32,871 bases of DNA from Stenotrophomonas sp. UBA2629 (GCA_002359895.1 DEOB01000010.1:651577-684447), one strand, 5' to 3'. Counted from the first letter of the stretch, positions 7,879 to 16,274 are shown. The notes: generated from the sequence alone by a model not told the origin. A program made the numbers and translations.

Positions 7879-9656
7879 GAGGCTTCCTGCCAGTTGCGTG
7901 ACAATCGCATCGCGGCGGTGATCAAGCCCACGTGCGAATACGTCTGCGGGAAATTGCCCCATTGCTCACCGTCCGTGAACGACAGGTCCTCCGACAGCAG
8001 GCCTACGTGATTGCGCTGCGCTAACACGTCCTCGAACATCTCGCGTGCTTCGTCGATACGACCGATGGCCGCCAATGCGTCGATGTACCAGAACGTGCAG
8101 ATGGTGAAGCTGGTTTCCGGCGTGCCGAAATCATCCGGCGCGATGTAGCGGAACAATGCGCCGCCGTGTTTGAGGTCGCGGCCGATGGCTTCCACCGTGG
8201 CCACATAGCGTGGGTCCATCGCGTCGATGAAGCCGATGTCGGCCAGCAACAACAAGGATGCATCGAGATGCTGGCCGTCCCAGGTGTCGGTGAAGTGGCC
8301 GCGCAGTGCATTCCAGCCGCGCGCGAAAACGCACTGTTGAATGGTGTCAGCGCGCTCGCGCCAGTACGTGGCGCGTTCGTGCAGCTGCAGGCGCGTGGCG
8401 ATTTTGGAAAGCCGATCGCACGCTGCCCAACACATCGCCGAGGTATACGTATGCACCGACGTGCGCCCGCGGAACTCCCACAGCCCGGCGTCGGGGACGT
8501 CATGCAATGCGAAGGCGCGTTCACCCAGCGGCTCCAGTCGCGCGAAGGTGTGCGCATCGCCGGGTGCTTCCAAGCGCTGATCGAAGAACAGCTGGGTGGA
8601 CGCCAGCACTACCGAGCCATAGACGTCGTGTTGTTTCTGCACCCATGCCAGGTTGCCGCGACGTACCGGGCCCATGCCGCGATAACCCGACAGCGAAGGC
8701 ACTTCATGTTCGTCGAGCCGGTCTTCCATGCCAATGCCATACAGCGGTTGCAGGCTGCCATCACTGGTGGCCAGGTTGAAGATGTAATGCAGAAAGCCTT
8801 CCATTGAACGGGTGGCGCCCAGTCGGTTCAACGCGCGCACGACAAAGGCGGCATCCCGCAGCCAGCAGTAGCGGTAGTCCCAATTGCGGATGCTGCCAGG
8901 GGCCTCGGGAATGGAGGTGGTCATGGCGGCGATGATGGCGCCGCTGTCCTCGTACTGGCACAGCTTGAGCGTGATGGCGCTGCGGATCACCGCTTCCTGC
9001 CATTCCAGCGGAATGGAAAGGTAACGCACCCATTCGCGCCAGTATTCAGTGGTGCGCTGCTGTGCATCCTGCGCGTAGCCGGCCAATGAACGGTCCAGGG
9101 TTTCATCCACGCCCAGGATGAATTCCATCGGCTGCGACAGCACAAACGCTGTGCCGTCGCGGACGAACCGCACCGGTACGTCGGTGGTAAGCCGCAGGGT
9201 GAAATCGGGCAGCAGCCAGCGCAGGTGATTGCTGCCCCAGGTGGTTTCGGGAACGCGCGCGCCCCAGTCGGCCAGTGGCCGTGCACGCACGCGGATGCGC
9301 GGGCTGCCAGCCAACGGGCGGATGCGGCGGATGAGGCTGGGTGGCCGATACAGCCGGCCATTGCGCTTCCAGCGTGGCGCAAAGTCGACTACTTCCACCT
9401 CACCGCCATGCGCATCACGCAGCACGGTGCGCAGGATTGCGGTGTTGGCGATGTAGTGCTGCTCGCTGTCTGCGAAGTCTTCAAGCTCGATGCCGAAGTC
9501 GCCGCCGTCGTGATCGCGCGGCGACAGCAGCGCGCAGAATGCAGGGTCACCATCGAATGCGGGCAGGCAGCCCCAGACCACACGTGCGCGTTTGTCGATC
9601 AGGGCGCCGTAGCTGCCATTACCGACGACAGCCAGATCAAGGTTGGCCTGTTGCAT
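7875..9656 (-). CDS. Glycoside hydrolase family 15 protein (glucoamylase/trehalase-like)
   Basis: A 593-residue cytoplasmic-type GH15 protein with no signal peptide. GH15 enzymes are inverting alpha-glucosidases; bacterial members include glucoamylases, dextranases and the mycobacterial trehalases. The N-terminal beta-sandwich covers about 1-200. The (alpha/alpha)6 barrel carries RNWDYRYCWLRDAAF (257-271), the probable general acid Glu394 (GLWEFRG) and the probable general base Glu556 (LLSEDLSF), followed by WGNFPQTYSH. AGGAGG lies 5 bases before the ATG at 9656. The gene is 15 bp after otsB and overlaps otsA, so it belongs to the trehalose operon. Hydrolysis of trehalose or another alpha-glucan to balance the pool is an inference from this context. 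Confidence 0.93.
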   Translation of the reverse strand: MQQANLDLAVVGNGSYGALIDKRARVVWGCLPAFDGDPAFCALLSPRDHDGGDFGIELEDFADSEQHYIANTAILRTVLRDAHGGEVEVVDFAPRWKRNGRLYRPPSLIRRIRPLAGSPRIRVRARPLADWGARVPETTWGSNHLRWLLPDFTLRLTTDVPVRFVRDGTAFVLSQPMEFILGVDETLDRSLAGYAQDAQQRTTEYWREWVRYLSIPLEWQEAVIRSAITLKLCQYEDSGAIIAAMTTSIPEAPGSIRNWDYRYCWLRDAAFVVRALNRLGATRSMEGFLHYIFNLATSDGSLQPLYGIGMEDRLDEHEVPSLSGYRGMGPVRRGNLAWVQKQHDVYGSVVLASTQLFFDQRLEAPGDAHTFARLEPLGERAFALHDVPDAGLWEFRGRTSVHTYTSAMCWAACDRLSKIATRLQLHERATYWRERADTIQQCVFARGWNALRGHFTDTWDGQHLDASLLLLADIGFIDAMDPRYVATVEAIGRDLKHGGALFRYIAPDDFGTPETSFTICTFWYIDALAAIGRIDEAREMFEDVLAQRNHVGLLSEDLSFTDGEQWGNFPQTYSHVGLITAAMRLSRNWQEAS

Positions 9657-9671
9657 TGCATCCTCCTGGTT

Positions 9672-10427
9672 TCATGTGGGGTGACGTGCCGCCTCGCGCA
9701 GCCAGGTGTGCACGGCGTCCACATCGGCCAGCGCATAACGGGCCTGGCTGTTGCTGCGGGTGCCAACCAGTACGCCGTAGCCGTGAAGCTGTTCGGCAAT
9801 GGCAAAGCCATGCTCGTCGGTGAGGTCATCGCCGATGAACACCGGGCGGCGACCGGCGAAGGGGGGGGACTCCATCAACGCAAGCAGCGCCTGGCCTTTG
9901 TCGTGATCGGCGGCGATGAACTCGATGACGTGGTTGCCCGGCTGCAGTCGAACGCCGGGCAAATTCGGCAGCTGTGCATGCGCAAAGGCGTGAATGGCAG
10001 CAGCGGCATCCGGCGCGTTGCGCCAATGCAGGGCCAGCGCTTGACCCTTGTTTTCCAGCAGCATGCCGGGATGCAGGTGGGCAAGTTTTTCAGCCTGCTG
10101 GTGCAACGTGTGCAGCCATTCGGACGTGGTTGCTTGCGGCGCCGTATCACTTGGCCGTCGTCGCAGCTGGGCGCCGTGCAGGCCGGCTGCCGGTAAGCGG
10201 AGCGGGGCGAACAAGGCATCAAGCTGCGCGATGCTGCGTCCACTGACCAACGCCAGCGCGCCGTTGCGTTGCAACGCCAGTGCAGACAGCAGGTGCGGCA
10301 GATCGTGCGCTGGCATCACCTTGTCAGGGTGGTCGGCAAACGCGACCAAGGTGCCATCGACATCAAGAAACAGCGCATCGTTGTTCGTCAGCGCCGGGGG
10401 AAGCGGCCGCTGTGGTTCTTCGAGCAT
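9672..10427 (-). CDS. otsB: Trehalose-6-phosphate phosphatase OtsB
   Basis: Dephosphorylates trehalose-6-phosphate to trehalose. The 251 residues show the HAD phosphatase motifs: motif I FLDVDGTL with nucleophile Asp22 and acid/base Asp24, motif II VSGRS (61-65), the motif III lysine (Lys177 in DHDKGQA), and motif IV FIGDDLTDEHGF with Asp200, Asp201 and Asp204. It is the first gene of the operon; no strong Shine-Dalgarno sequence precedes the ATG at 10427. The coding strand has a run of eight C (9861-9868) at codons for Ser-Pro-Pro-Phe near residue 188. Slippage there would frameshift the end of the protein within motif IV's neighbourhood. Confidence 0.95.
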   Translation of the reverse strand: MLEEPQRPLPPALTNNDALFLDVDGTLVAFADHPDKVMPAHDLPHLLSALALQRNGALALVSGRSIAQLDALFAPLRLPAAGLHGAQLRRRPSDTAPQATTSEWLHTLHQQAEKLAHLHPGMLLENKGQALALHWRNAPDAAAAIHAFAHAQLPNLPGVRLQPGNHVIEFIAADHDKGQALLALMESPPFAGRRPVFIGDDLTDEHGFAIAEQLHGYGVLVGTRSNSQARYALADVDAVHTWLREAARHPT

Positions 10428-10505
10428 GAGGACACTATGCCGAAGCAGTTGTTAGGGATAAGTAAGCGCGGTTGATGGTGCTGTCACGCGAAGCGTCAAG
10501 AGCAT

Positions 10506-10610
10506 GCCCTCACCCCAACCCCTCTCCCGCTTGCGGGAGAGGGGAGCAGATCATTACCACGCAGCTAAAAGCCCCTCTCCCGCATGCGGGAGAGGGGTTG
10601 GGGTGAGGGC
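10506..10610. repeat. Two-palindrome inverted element upstream of otsB
   Basis: The left half (10506-10544) and right half (10571-10610) are inverted copies of GCCCTCACCCCAACCCC plus the palindrome. The loops are CGCTTGCG and CGCATGCG, which differ by one base from perfect complementarity. The spacer is about 27 bp. It lies between otsB and the terminator of the OmpA-family gene. Confidence 0.9.
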
Positions 10611-10636
10611 CGCTGTTGGCTCTTCACAACACAATG

Positions 10637-10662
10637 AAAAGCCGGCCTTTCGGCCGGCTTTT
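10637..10662. terminator. Bidirectional terminator after the OmpA-family gene
   Basis: A stem GCCGGCC / GGCCGGC with loop TTTC is flanked by AAAA on the left and TTTT on the right, so it has a U-run on either strand. It lies 21 bp past the stop of the gene at 10684-12015 on the - strand and isolates that gene from the otsB operon. Confidence 0.88.
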
Positions 10663-10683
10663 CTTCATCCATTGCAGTAGACC

Positions 10684-12015
10684 TCACTTCGCCACGGTGA
10701 ACTCAATGCGGCGGTTCTGTGCTTTGCCTTCTTCGGTGTCATTGCTCGCACGTGGGTTGTTTTGGCCATAACCCTTGGCCGTCAGCGTGTCGGCTGCAAC
10801 ACCCAGTTCACTGAGGCGGGCGACAACCGCATCGGCGCGTTGCTGGCTCAGCGTGACGTTGGCGTCGGCAGCGCCGGTGTTGTCGGTGTGACCACCCACT
10901 TCGATGCGGGTACCGGCCGGTGCCTGCTTGATCGCAGCGGCTGCACTGGCCAACGTCTCGGCGCTGTCGCGTGAAATCGTAGCCGAGCCGGTGTCGAAGT
11001 AGATGTTCATCAGGTTCAACGCCTTGACCAGATCGTCGCCGCTGAAACCGGCTTTCAACCCGGCCATCGCAGCGGCGGCACGGTCCCACAAGCCGCTGAT
11101 CTCAAAGCCACCGAACAGGCCGCGCAACTTGTCACTGACGGCGAAGCGATCGGCCTCGGACATGCCGCTGGTGTCGAGGTTGAGCTTGTTGCCGTCGAAG
11201 CCGAACTTGAGTCCGCTGGCTTTCAGGTCGGGCAGGGCGGCGATCAACTTGTCCATCCAGTCGGCCGGTAATGTTGCCGGATCAACGCTGATGTCGCCGC
11301 TGAGGTTGGCTTCGCCGAAGGTGGTCTTCAGTGCGTCCCACAGGCGGGTTTTGTCGGCGTCGCTGGCCACCTGGCCATTGACGGTGACCTTGCCCCCCAC
11401 GTTCTCAAAGCCAAAACGTGGATTGACCTGGGCAACCGGTGCGGCAGGTTGTGCGGTGGCAACGGGTTCAACCGGCGCTGGCGCGACGACTTCCTCTTTC
11501 TTGCAACTGCGGAACGCCAGAAAAGCGGCCAACAGGATCAGCAGCGGGATCAGCCAACGCCACCAGCTGCCGGAGCTTGTGGCAGGGGGAAGGGCCGAGT
11601 CGGCATAGCCGGCAGCCGGTGTCGCAGCGCCAAACCAACGGTCGTAATCGGCCGGACGTGAAGTGGGGAGCGTGCCGCCCGAAGTCAGTTGGCCGACGAT
11701 TTTGGGAAGCAGCCACGCGCCTGCCATGTTGACGGCTGCGGCCGGGATGCCGAGCTTGCTGGCGATGCCACTGGACAGGTGCTGACCGAAGCCACTGCTG
11801 AACTGGTCAGGTTGCAGCACGTTATCGCCGGGTGTTTTGCCGATCCATGACGCGAACAGGCCATCCAGCCCGGCGTCGGTGAAGCGTTTCTGTAAACCGG
11901 CGAATCCGCCGTTGGCAGGGTCAAAGATGGCGTCGGTAAGCAGGCGCACGAGGCGTCCTGCGTTGTCGCCCAGGTGAAAGCGGCTGGCCGCTTCGCGAAT
12001 CAACGACTCGAACAT
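10684..12015 (-). CDS. YidB-like / OmpA-family membrane-anchored protein
   Basis: A 443-residue protein with three parts. Residues 1-115 resemble YidB/DUF937 proteins (LIREAASRFHLGDNAGRLVR, then Gly-rich helices with VLQPDQFSSGFGQHL). A single membrane helix spans about 151-170 (WWRWLIPLLILLAAFLAFRS). A proline/alanine linker and a middle region that may be BON- or YgaU-like (220-330) lead to an OmpA-C peptidoglycan-binding domain at 337-443 (IYFDTGSATI, GGHTDNTGAAD, LSQQRADAVVARL, NRRIEF). The protein probably sits in the inner membrane and grips the cell wall. I chose the ATG at 12015 because AGGAGG precedes it by 4 bases; longer starts run through an octamer repeat. Function is unknown. 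Confidence 0.9.
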   Translation of the reverse strand: MFESLIREAASRFHLGDNAGRLVRLLTDAIFDPANGGFAGLQKRFTDAGLDGLFASWIGKTPGDNVLQPDQFSSGFGQHLSSGIASKLGIPAAAVNMAGAWLLPKIVGQLTSGGTLPTSRPADYDRWFGAATPAAGYADSALPPATSSGSWWRWLIPLLILLAAFLAFRSCKKEEVVAPAPVEPVATAQPAAPVAQVNPRFGFENVGGKVTVNGQVASDADKTRLWDALKTTFGEANLSGDISVDPATLPADWMDKLIAALPDLKASGLKFGFDGNKLNLDTSGMSEADRFAVSDKLRGLFGGFEISGLWDRAAAAMAGLKAGFSGDDLVKALNLMNIYFDTGSATISRDSAETLASAAAAIKQAPAGTRIEVGGHTDNTGAADANVTLSQQRADAVVARLSELGVAADTLTAKGYGQNNPRASNDTEEGKAQNRRIEFTVAK

Positions 12016-12025
12016 GTTGCCTCCT

Positions 12026-12057
12026 GACGTACGGACGTGTGGACGTACTGACGCATT
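12026..12057. repeat. Octamer tandem repeat in the leader of the OmpA-family gene
   Basis: Four adjacent 8-bp units all begin GACG (GACGTACG, GACGTGTG, GACGTACT, GACGCATT). They end just upstream of the ribosome-binding site of the gene starting at 12015. This may be an operator array or a simple repeat. Confidence 0.6.
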
Positions 12058-12251
12058 GGCCCGGCATTGCACCGGGAATGCGTAAGGGAAGCGATAGGCC
12101 GTGAAATCTGGATGAACAGATCCAGGCTGGGTGCGGCTGGCTGCTGGTTGGCGCGATTCCGCCAAGCCACCTGCATCGCAATCACAGGCTGCGTTGCGCA
12201 TGCCGGGTCGGGATGACCGTGTGTGTGCCGGGCGCAGCCGATAGCGCCGAT

Positions 12252-12282
12252 CAGCCCTCTCTCCTATGCGCAGAGAGGGCTG
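12252..12282. terminator. Hairpin downstream of the TonB receptor (no U-run)
   Basis: An 11-bp perfect stem CAGCCCTCTCT / AGAGAGGGCTG with a 9-nt loop lies 13 bp beyond the stop of the receptor gene at 12295. No T-run follows on the - strand, so it may be a processing or Rho-associated 3' hairpin rather than an intrinsic terminator. The rest of the 12016-12294 gap shows only the octamer repeat. Confidence 0.5.
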
Positions 12283-12294
12283 CAGTCATCGCGA

Positions 12295-14727
12295 TCAGAA
12301 CGTGTAACGCACGCGCCCGTACCAATAGGCGCCGTTGCTGCCGATTGGCGACAGCACGTCATACGGCAGGTTGCCGAAGTAGTGGATGTCTTCGTTCGAC
12401 TTGTCCGGATAGTTGTCGGTGAGGTTCTGCCCGCCGATGGCGAGGGCCCACTTCGGCGTGATGCGGTATTCCACTTCCGCATCCAGCTGCCATTCGGCGC
12501 GATAGGTCTGGGTGGGAATGTAGCCGCCACCGAAATCGAACACACGCTTGGCCGTGCCGTAGCGGCTCACGCGGCTGCTCAGCGACCAGCTGTCATTGCT
12601 CCAGCTGCCGGCCAGCTGCGCACGCGTGCGAGGCGCGGCATCGGTCAGCGTGTTGCTTTCTTCCACACCAAACAGCACGTAGTCCGGGTCCAGCGCCAGC
12701 AGCTGTGCAGGCGTGGCCAGCACGTTCTTCAGCTCGGTCTTGGTGTAGCTCCAGGTGCCGGTCAGCAGCAGGTCGCCATTGCCCAGCGACTGCCGCCAGT
12801 TGGCGACAAACTCCGCGCCACGGGTGCGGGTGTCGGCCGCGTTGACGAAGTAGTGCGCGCTTTCCAGGCCACTGATGCCGAACTGCTGCTGCACGAAGTC
12901 GGTCAGCGCGTCGCCGGTGATGCTTTCCGACAGCGCGATGCGGTCGTCGATGTCGATCTGGAACAGATCCAGCGAAAGATCCAGGTGATTGCCGATCTGG
13001 CTGGTGAAGCCAAGGCTGTAGTTGATCGACTTCTCTGGCTTCAGATCGGTGGCGCCCAGCGCACGTGCGATGGGGTTGTTGACCGACAACAGGCGGCCCT
13101 GCACCAGCTGGCCACCTGCGGTGTAGCCGGTGGAGGTGGATTCGTAGCCGATCTGGCTCAACGACGGTGCGTGGAAGTTGTTGGACACCGAGCCACGCAG
13201 CGCAAATGCCGGAGCAAACGCATAGCGTGCGCCGATCTTGCCGGTGAGCTCACCGCCGAAGTCTTCGTAGTGCTCGTAACGGGCAGCGATGTCGGTGGAG
13301 AACTTTTCGCCGAACGTGGAGGACAGGCTGGTGTACGCACTGATCACATCGCGCGACAGATCGGCCTCATCCTGCGGGGTCAAACCACCGCCGGCCTGCG
13401 AGCCGGTCGGGCGATCGGTGAACGGGCCGGCGGCATAGCTGGCCGGGTCGCCTGCGCCGGTTTCGTAGCGCTCGTGGCGCCCTTCAACGCCAAAGCCGAG
13501 GCTGTGGCTGTCATTGGCGCGTACAAAGATACGGCCCACATCCAGGTTGGCCACCGTCTGCGCGAAGCTGAAATCGCCAGTCTTGAAGCGGGTGGGGCTG
13601 GTCGGGCCGAGCGAGGCGTTGAGCGAGTTGCGCAGGCGGTAAGTGAACTCGTTGCGGCCGTGGTCCAGGCTGGCGTCGTAGTTCCACTGGCCCCACTCAC
13701 CGCGGGCGCCGCCGACCAGCTGCACATCGAGGTTCTCGCCTTCGGAAATCGGCCGGTAGCCGTTGGGATACAACGCCTTCCAGTTGGCCTCACCATCGGG
13801 ATAGCGGAAATAGTTGGCACCTTCGGTATCGCGCTGGTTGTAGGTACCAAACGCGTACGCCTTGGAGGTGGCACCGAACGGAATCTCGGCGTTGAACCAG
13901 CCGTTGAGATCCTTGCTGGCGCCATCGCCGAGCGAGTAATTGCGCTTGCCCACCAGCGCCAGATTGTCCGGCGTCTGTGCCTCCCACGGCGGCAGCTGAT
14001 CGAAGCCGGCGCGGTTGGTGGCTTCGCGGTTCTTCAACTCCAGGCCCACACGCAGGAAACCGCCATCATCGGTCAGCGCAGTGCCCACCTTGGCGCTGAA
14101 GAAGCTGGTCTGGCCGTCGGTGAGGGTGCGGTTGATCGGCTTGAGGTCGGTATGGTGCGCACCGAAGCCGGCCTCGATGGCGCCGCCTTCCGGCGCGTCA
14201 TCCAGAATCACGTTGATCACGCCGGCCACCGCATCGGAGCCGTACAGCGCGCCGGCGCCGTCACGCAGCACCTCGATGCGCTTGATCGCGCTGACCGGGA
14301 TGGCGTTGAAATCCACCGGCGTGGTGCCCTTGCCGATCTTGCTGTCGGTATTGACCATGGCGCTGTTGTGGCGGCGCTTGCCGTTGACCAGCACCAGCAC
14401 CTGATCGGGCGACAGACCGCGCAGCTGCGCGGCCCGCACATGGTCGGCACCGCCGGAGTTGGACTGGCGCGGGAAGTTGAACGACGGCAGCAGCGCCTGC
14501 AGCGCGCTGCCCAGCTCGCCATTGACCACGCCGGCCTTGCGGATGTCCTCGGCGCTGAGCACGTCCACCGGCGAGGTGGATTCCAGCACGGTGCGGTCCA
14601 CCGCACGGGTGCCTGTGACGATCACCGTATCCAGCGTGGCCGGGTTGGCGGTGTCTTGGGCAAAAGCGGGGGAGGACAGCGCCAGCGCGATGGCCAGGCC
14701 GAGGGGGGCCGAGGTGGGGCGGGACAT
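12295..14727 (-). CDS. TonB-dependent outer membrane receptor
   Basis: An 810-residue outer membrane receptor. It has a signal peptide (cleavage near AFAQ, residue 24), a TonB-box-like DTVIVTG, and a plug domain with LRGLSPDQVLVLVNGKRRH, IKRIEVLRDGAGALYGSDAVAGVINV and related motifs. A 22-strand-type barrel follows, ending in YGRVRYTF with a terminal aromatic residue. The substrate cannot be told from sequence. I chose the ATG at 14727 because GGAG lies 5 bases upstream and a signal peptide starts there. An in-frame GTG at 14778 would add 17 residues encoded partly by a run of nine C (14745-14753). The gene is divergent from the DUF3574 gene, and an AT-rich patch at 14808-14822 may hold a -10 element. 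It is paralogous to the receptor at 28082-30460. Confidence 0.93.
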   Translation of the reverse strand: MSRPTSAPLGLAIALALSSPAFAQDTANPATLDTVIVTGTRAVDRTVLESTSPVDVLSAEDIRKAGVVNGELGSALQALLPSFNFPRQSNSGGADHVRAAQLRGLSPDQVLVLVNGKRRHNSAMVNTDSKIGKGTTPVDFNAIPVSAIKRIEVLRDGAGALYGSDAVAGVINVILDDAPEGGAIEAGFGAHHTDLKPINRTLTDGQTSFFSAKVGTALTDDGGFLRVGLELKNREATNRAGFDQLPPWEAQTPDNLALVGKRNYSLGDGASKDLNGWFNAEIPFGATSKAYAFGTYNQRDTEGANYFRYPDGEANWKALYPNGYRPISEGENLDVQLVGGARGEWGQWNYDASLDHGRNEFTYRLRNSLNASLGPTSPTRFKTGDFSFAQTVANLDVGRIFVRANDSHSLGFGVEGRHERYETGAGDPASYAAGPFTDRPTGSQAGGGLTPQDEADLSRDVISAYTSLSSTFGEKFSTDIAARYEHYEDFGGELTGKIGARYAFAPAFALRGSVSNNFHAPSLSQIGYESTSTGYTAGGQLVQGRLLSVNNPIARALGATDLKPEKSINYSLGFTSQIGNHLDLSLDLFQIDIDDRIALSESITGDALTDFVQQQFGISGLESAHYFVNAADTRTRGAEFVANWRQSLGNGDLLLTGTWSYTKTELKNVLATPAQLLALDPDYVLFGVEESNTLTDAAPRTRAQLAGSWSNDSWSLSSRVSRYGTAKRVFDFGGGYIPTQTYRAEWQLDAEVEYRITPKWALAIGGQNLTDNYPDKSNEDIHYFGNLPYDVLSPIGSNGAYWYGRVRYTF

Positions 14728-14744
14728 GGAAGCTCCGGAAAAAC

Positions 14745-14753
14745 GGGGGGGGG
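14745..14753 (-). repeat. Poly-C tract (9) before the TonB receptor
   Basis: Nine consecutive G on the + strand (C on the coding strand) lie 17-25 bases upstream of the receptor ATG, next to its GGAG ribosome-binding site. Confidence 0.85.
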
Positions 14754-14925
14754 AAGGGATCGAGAAAGATGGTTGCACTTACATCCATCCGGATGAAGCG
14801 ATATATTATCTTCGCGTTAACGTCGTCCCGGATGCAAGTCCTGAATGCAATCGGCTGATAACCCAACGTGATATCCCCTGCGGTGCCTTGGATGCCACCG
14901 TGTTTCTCTTACCCGGAGGCTTTTC

Positions 14926-15399
14926 ATGAAGTTGCACGCTGTTCTGTTGCCCTTGTTGTTTGCTGTTGCTGCCAGTGCGCACGCGGCCCCCCCTGTTGTT
15001 GATGCAGCTCCCAGTGCGCAGTTGCACGGTGATGCCGCGCGGCCGGCGGAGGCCGGTGGTTGGGTGCGCAGCGAGCTGTATTTCGGTGTGGGTGAGGAAA
15101 CCGGGCCGTCCGCGCGGGCGCAGACCGATGTGATCAGCGATACGCAATGGCGCGCGTTCCTCGACAAGGAGGTCACGCCGCGCTTTCCCGATGGTTTGAC
15201 CGTGTTGGATGCCTACGGCCAGTGGTTGTTCCGTGGCGCGCCGGAGCCCAACCGGCTGCGCACCAAGGTGCTGGTGATCCTGCATGAGGACAGCCCGCAG
15301 CGCCGCAACGATATCGAAGCCATTCGTCTGGCATGGAAGCAGGCAACCAAGCATCAGTCGGTACTGTGGTCGCGGCAGCCGGTGGAGGTCTCGTTCTGA
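14926..15399 (+). CDS. DUF3574 exported protein
   Basis: A 157-residue protein with a signal peptide (MKLHAVLLPLLFAVAASAHA, cleavage near residue 20). It has a DUF3574 core: WVRSELYFGVG (46-56), ISDTQWRAFLDKEVTPRFPDGLTVLDAYGQW, and LVILHEDSPQRRNDIEAIRLAWK. The family function is unknown and these proteins are periplasmic or secreted. GGAGG precedes the ATG by 6-7 bases. The next gene begins within about 20 bp and is probably in the same operon. The upstream gap is shared with the divergent TonB receptor, so a common regulatory region is possible. Confidence 0.88.
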   Translation: MKLHAVLLPLLFAVAASAHAAPPVVDAAPSAQLHGDAARPAEAGGWVRSELYFGVGEETGPSARAQTDVISDTQWRAFLDKEVTPRFPDGLTVLDAYGQWLFRGAPEPNRLRTKVLVILHEDSPQRRNDIEAIRLAWKQATKHQSVLWSRQPVEVSF

Positions 15400-15416
15400 T
15401 CGGCTCCGGACCGGCT

Positions 15417-16274
15417 GTGCTGCGCGCGGCCTGTGGCCTGCTGCTGGCGGTGCTGACGCCGTATGCATGGGCTGCCGAAGACGGCGAGATCCGCTTTGAG
15501 GTCGCGCAAGGGGTGACTGCGCATGCGCGGTTGCAGAGTGACGGCACGCTTGTGGTCGGCACCAATCGTTCGCCGGCCCGCCAGCTGCTGCAGGCCGCGA
15601 CCGATGAAGAAGGCACTGGCACGCGACTGAGCCATGCCGATTACAACTTCGATGGCTATCAGGATCTGTCCAGCAGCGCGACGTTGGGGCAGGTCAATGA
15701 ATCCGTGGTGGTCCATCTGTACGAACCAACCAGCGGCCAATTCCTCAGTCTGGTCGCGCCCACCGGCCCGGAGATCAGCTGCGAAGGCTTCTGGGCACTG
15801 ACACCGGACCCGGCCACGCGCACCTTGAGCAGCAGCTGCCGCAGCGGGCCGATGTGGTACAGCGACATCTACCGCTTTCAGGGCGACCGGCTGTATCTCT
15901 ATCGTTCGATGCGCGATGCACTGGTCGAAACGGAAGCATTGGCGCAGGTGCTGAAGCTGGATGCATCGCAGGAGATGGAGATACTGGTGGTCTGGACTAC
16001 CTGGAGCCCCGACGGCCAACGGTTGGATCACGCCGTTTGGAATGCCTTCGATCCGCCCAGCGCGGACGCCCCGTTGCAGGGCCACGGCGCCAAGGTGGTG
16101 CCGGCCAGGTTGCCGCTCTACAGCCGGGCCGGCGACAGTTCCACCGCGCGTTATCTGATCAAGGATGATCACGTCGAGCTGCTGGACGTGGCCGACGGCT
16201 GGGCGCAGCTACGCTTCAACAATCCTCGCCGTGGACCGGTGCTGGGCTGGGTGAAACTACCCACGTACGAATGA
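15417..16274 (+). CDS. Exported protein with acidic metal-binding-like loop and SH3-like C-terminus
   Basis: A protein of about 285 residues if started at the GTG at 15417, which gives a clean signal peptide (MLRAACGLLLAVLTPYAWAA). Other starts in the same frame are the GTG at 15366 and the ATG at 15333, both inside the DUF3574 gene; the GGAGG at 15384-15388 is nearer a CTG at 15396, so the start is uncertain. Residues 75-83 (DYNFDGYQD) match a DxNxDGxxD calcium-loop pattern like that of Xanthomonas XAC2610-type periplasmic proteins, some of which inhibit lysozymes; this link is tentative. Cys122 and Cys141 could form a disulfide. Residues 225-285 (LYSRAGDSS ... VADGWAQLRF ... GWVKL) look like a bacterial SH3 domain, which often binds cell wall. 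Confidence 0.75.
   Translation: MLRAACGLLLAVLTPYAWAAEDGEIRFEVAQGVTAHARLQSDGTLVVGTNRSPARQLLQAATDEEGTGTRLSHADYNFDGYQDLSSSATLGQVNESVVVHLYEPTSGQFLSLVAPTGPEISCEGFWALTPDPATRTLSSSCRSGPMWYSDIYRFQGDRLYLYRSMRDALVETEALAQVLKLDASQEMEILVVWTTWSPDGQRLDHAVWNAFDPPSADAPLQGHGAKVVPARLPLYSRAGDSSTARYLIKDDHVELLDVADGWAQLRFNNPRRGPVLGWVKLPTYE

Noticed and set aside
12223..14796. 857-codon open frame on the + strand opposite the TonB receptor
   Set aside because: It mirrors the receptor's coding bias in a high-GC genome, has no recognisable domain, and the - strand frame has a signal peptide, plug and barrel motifs.
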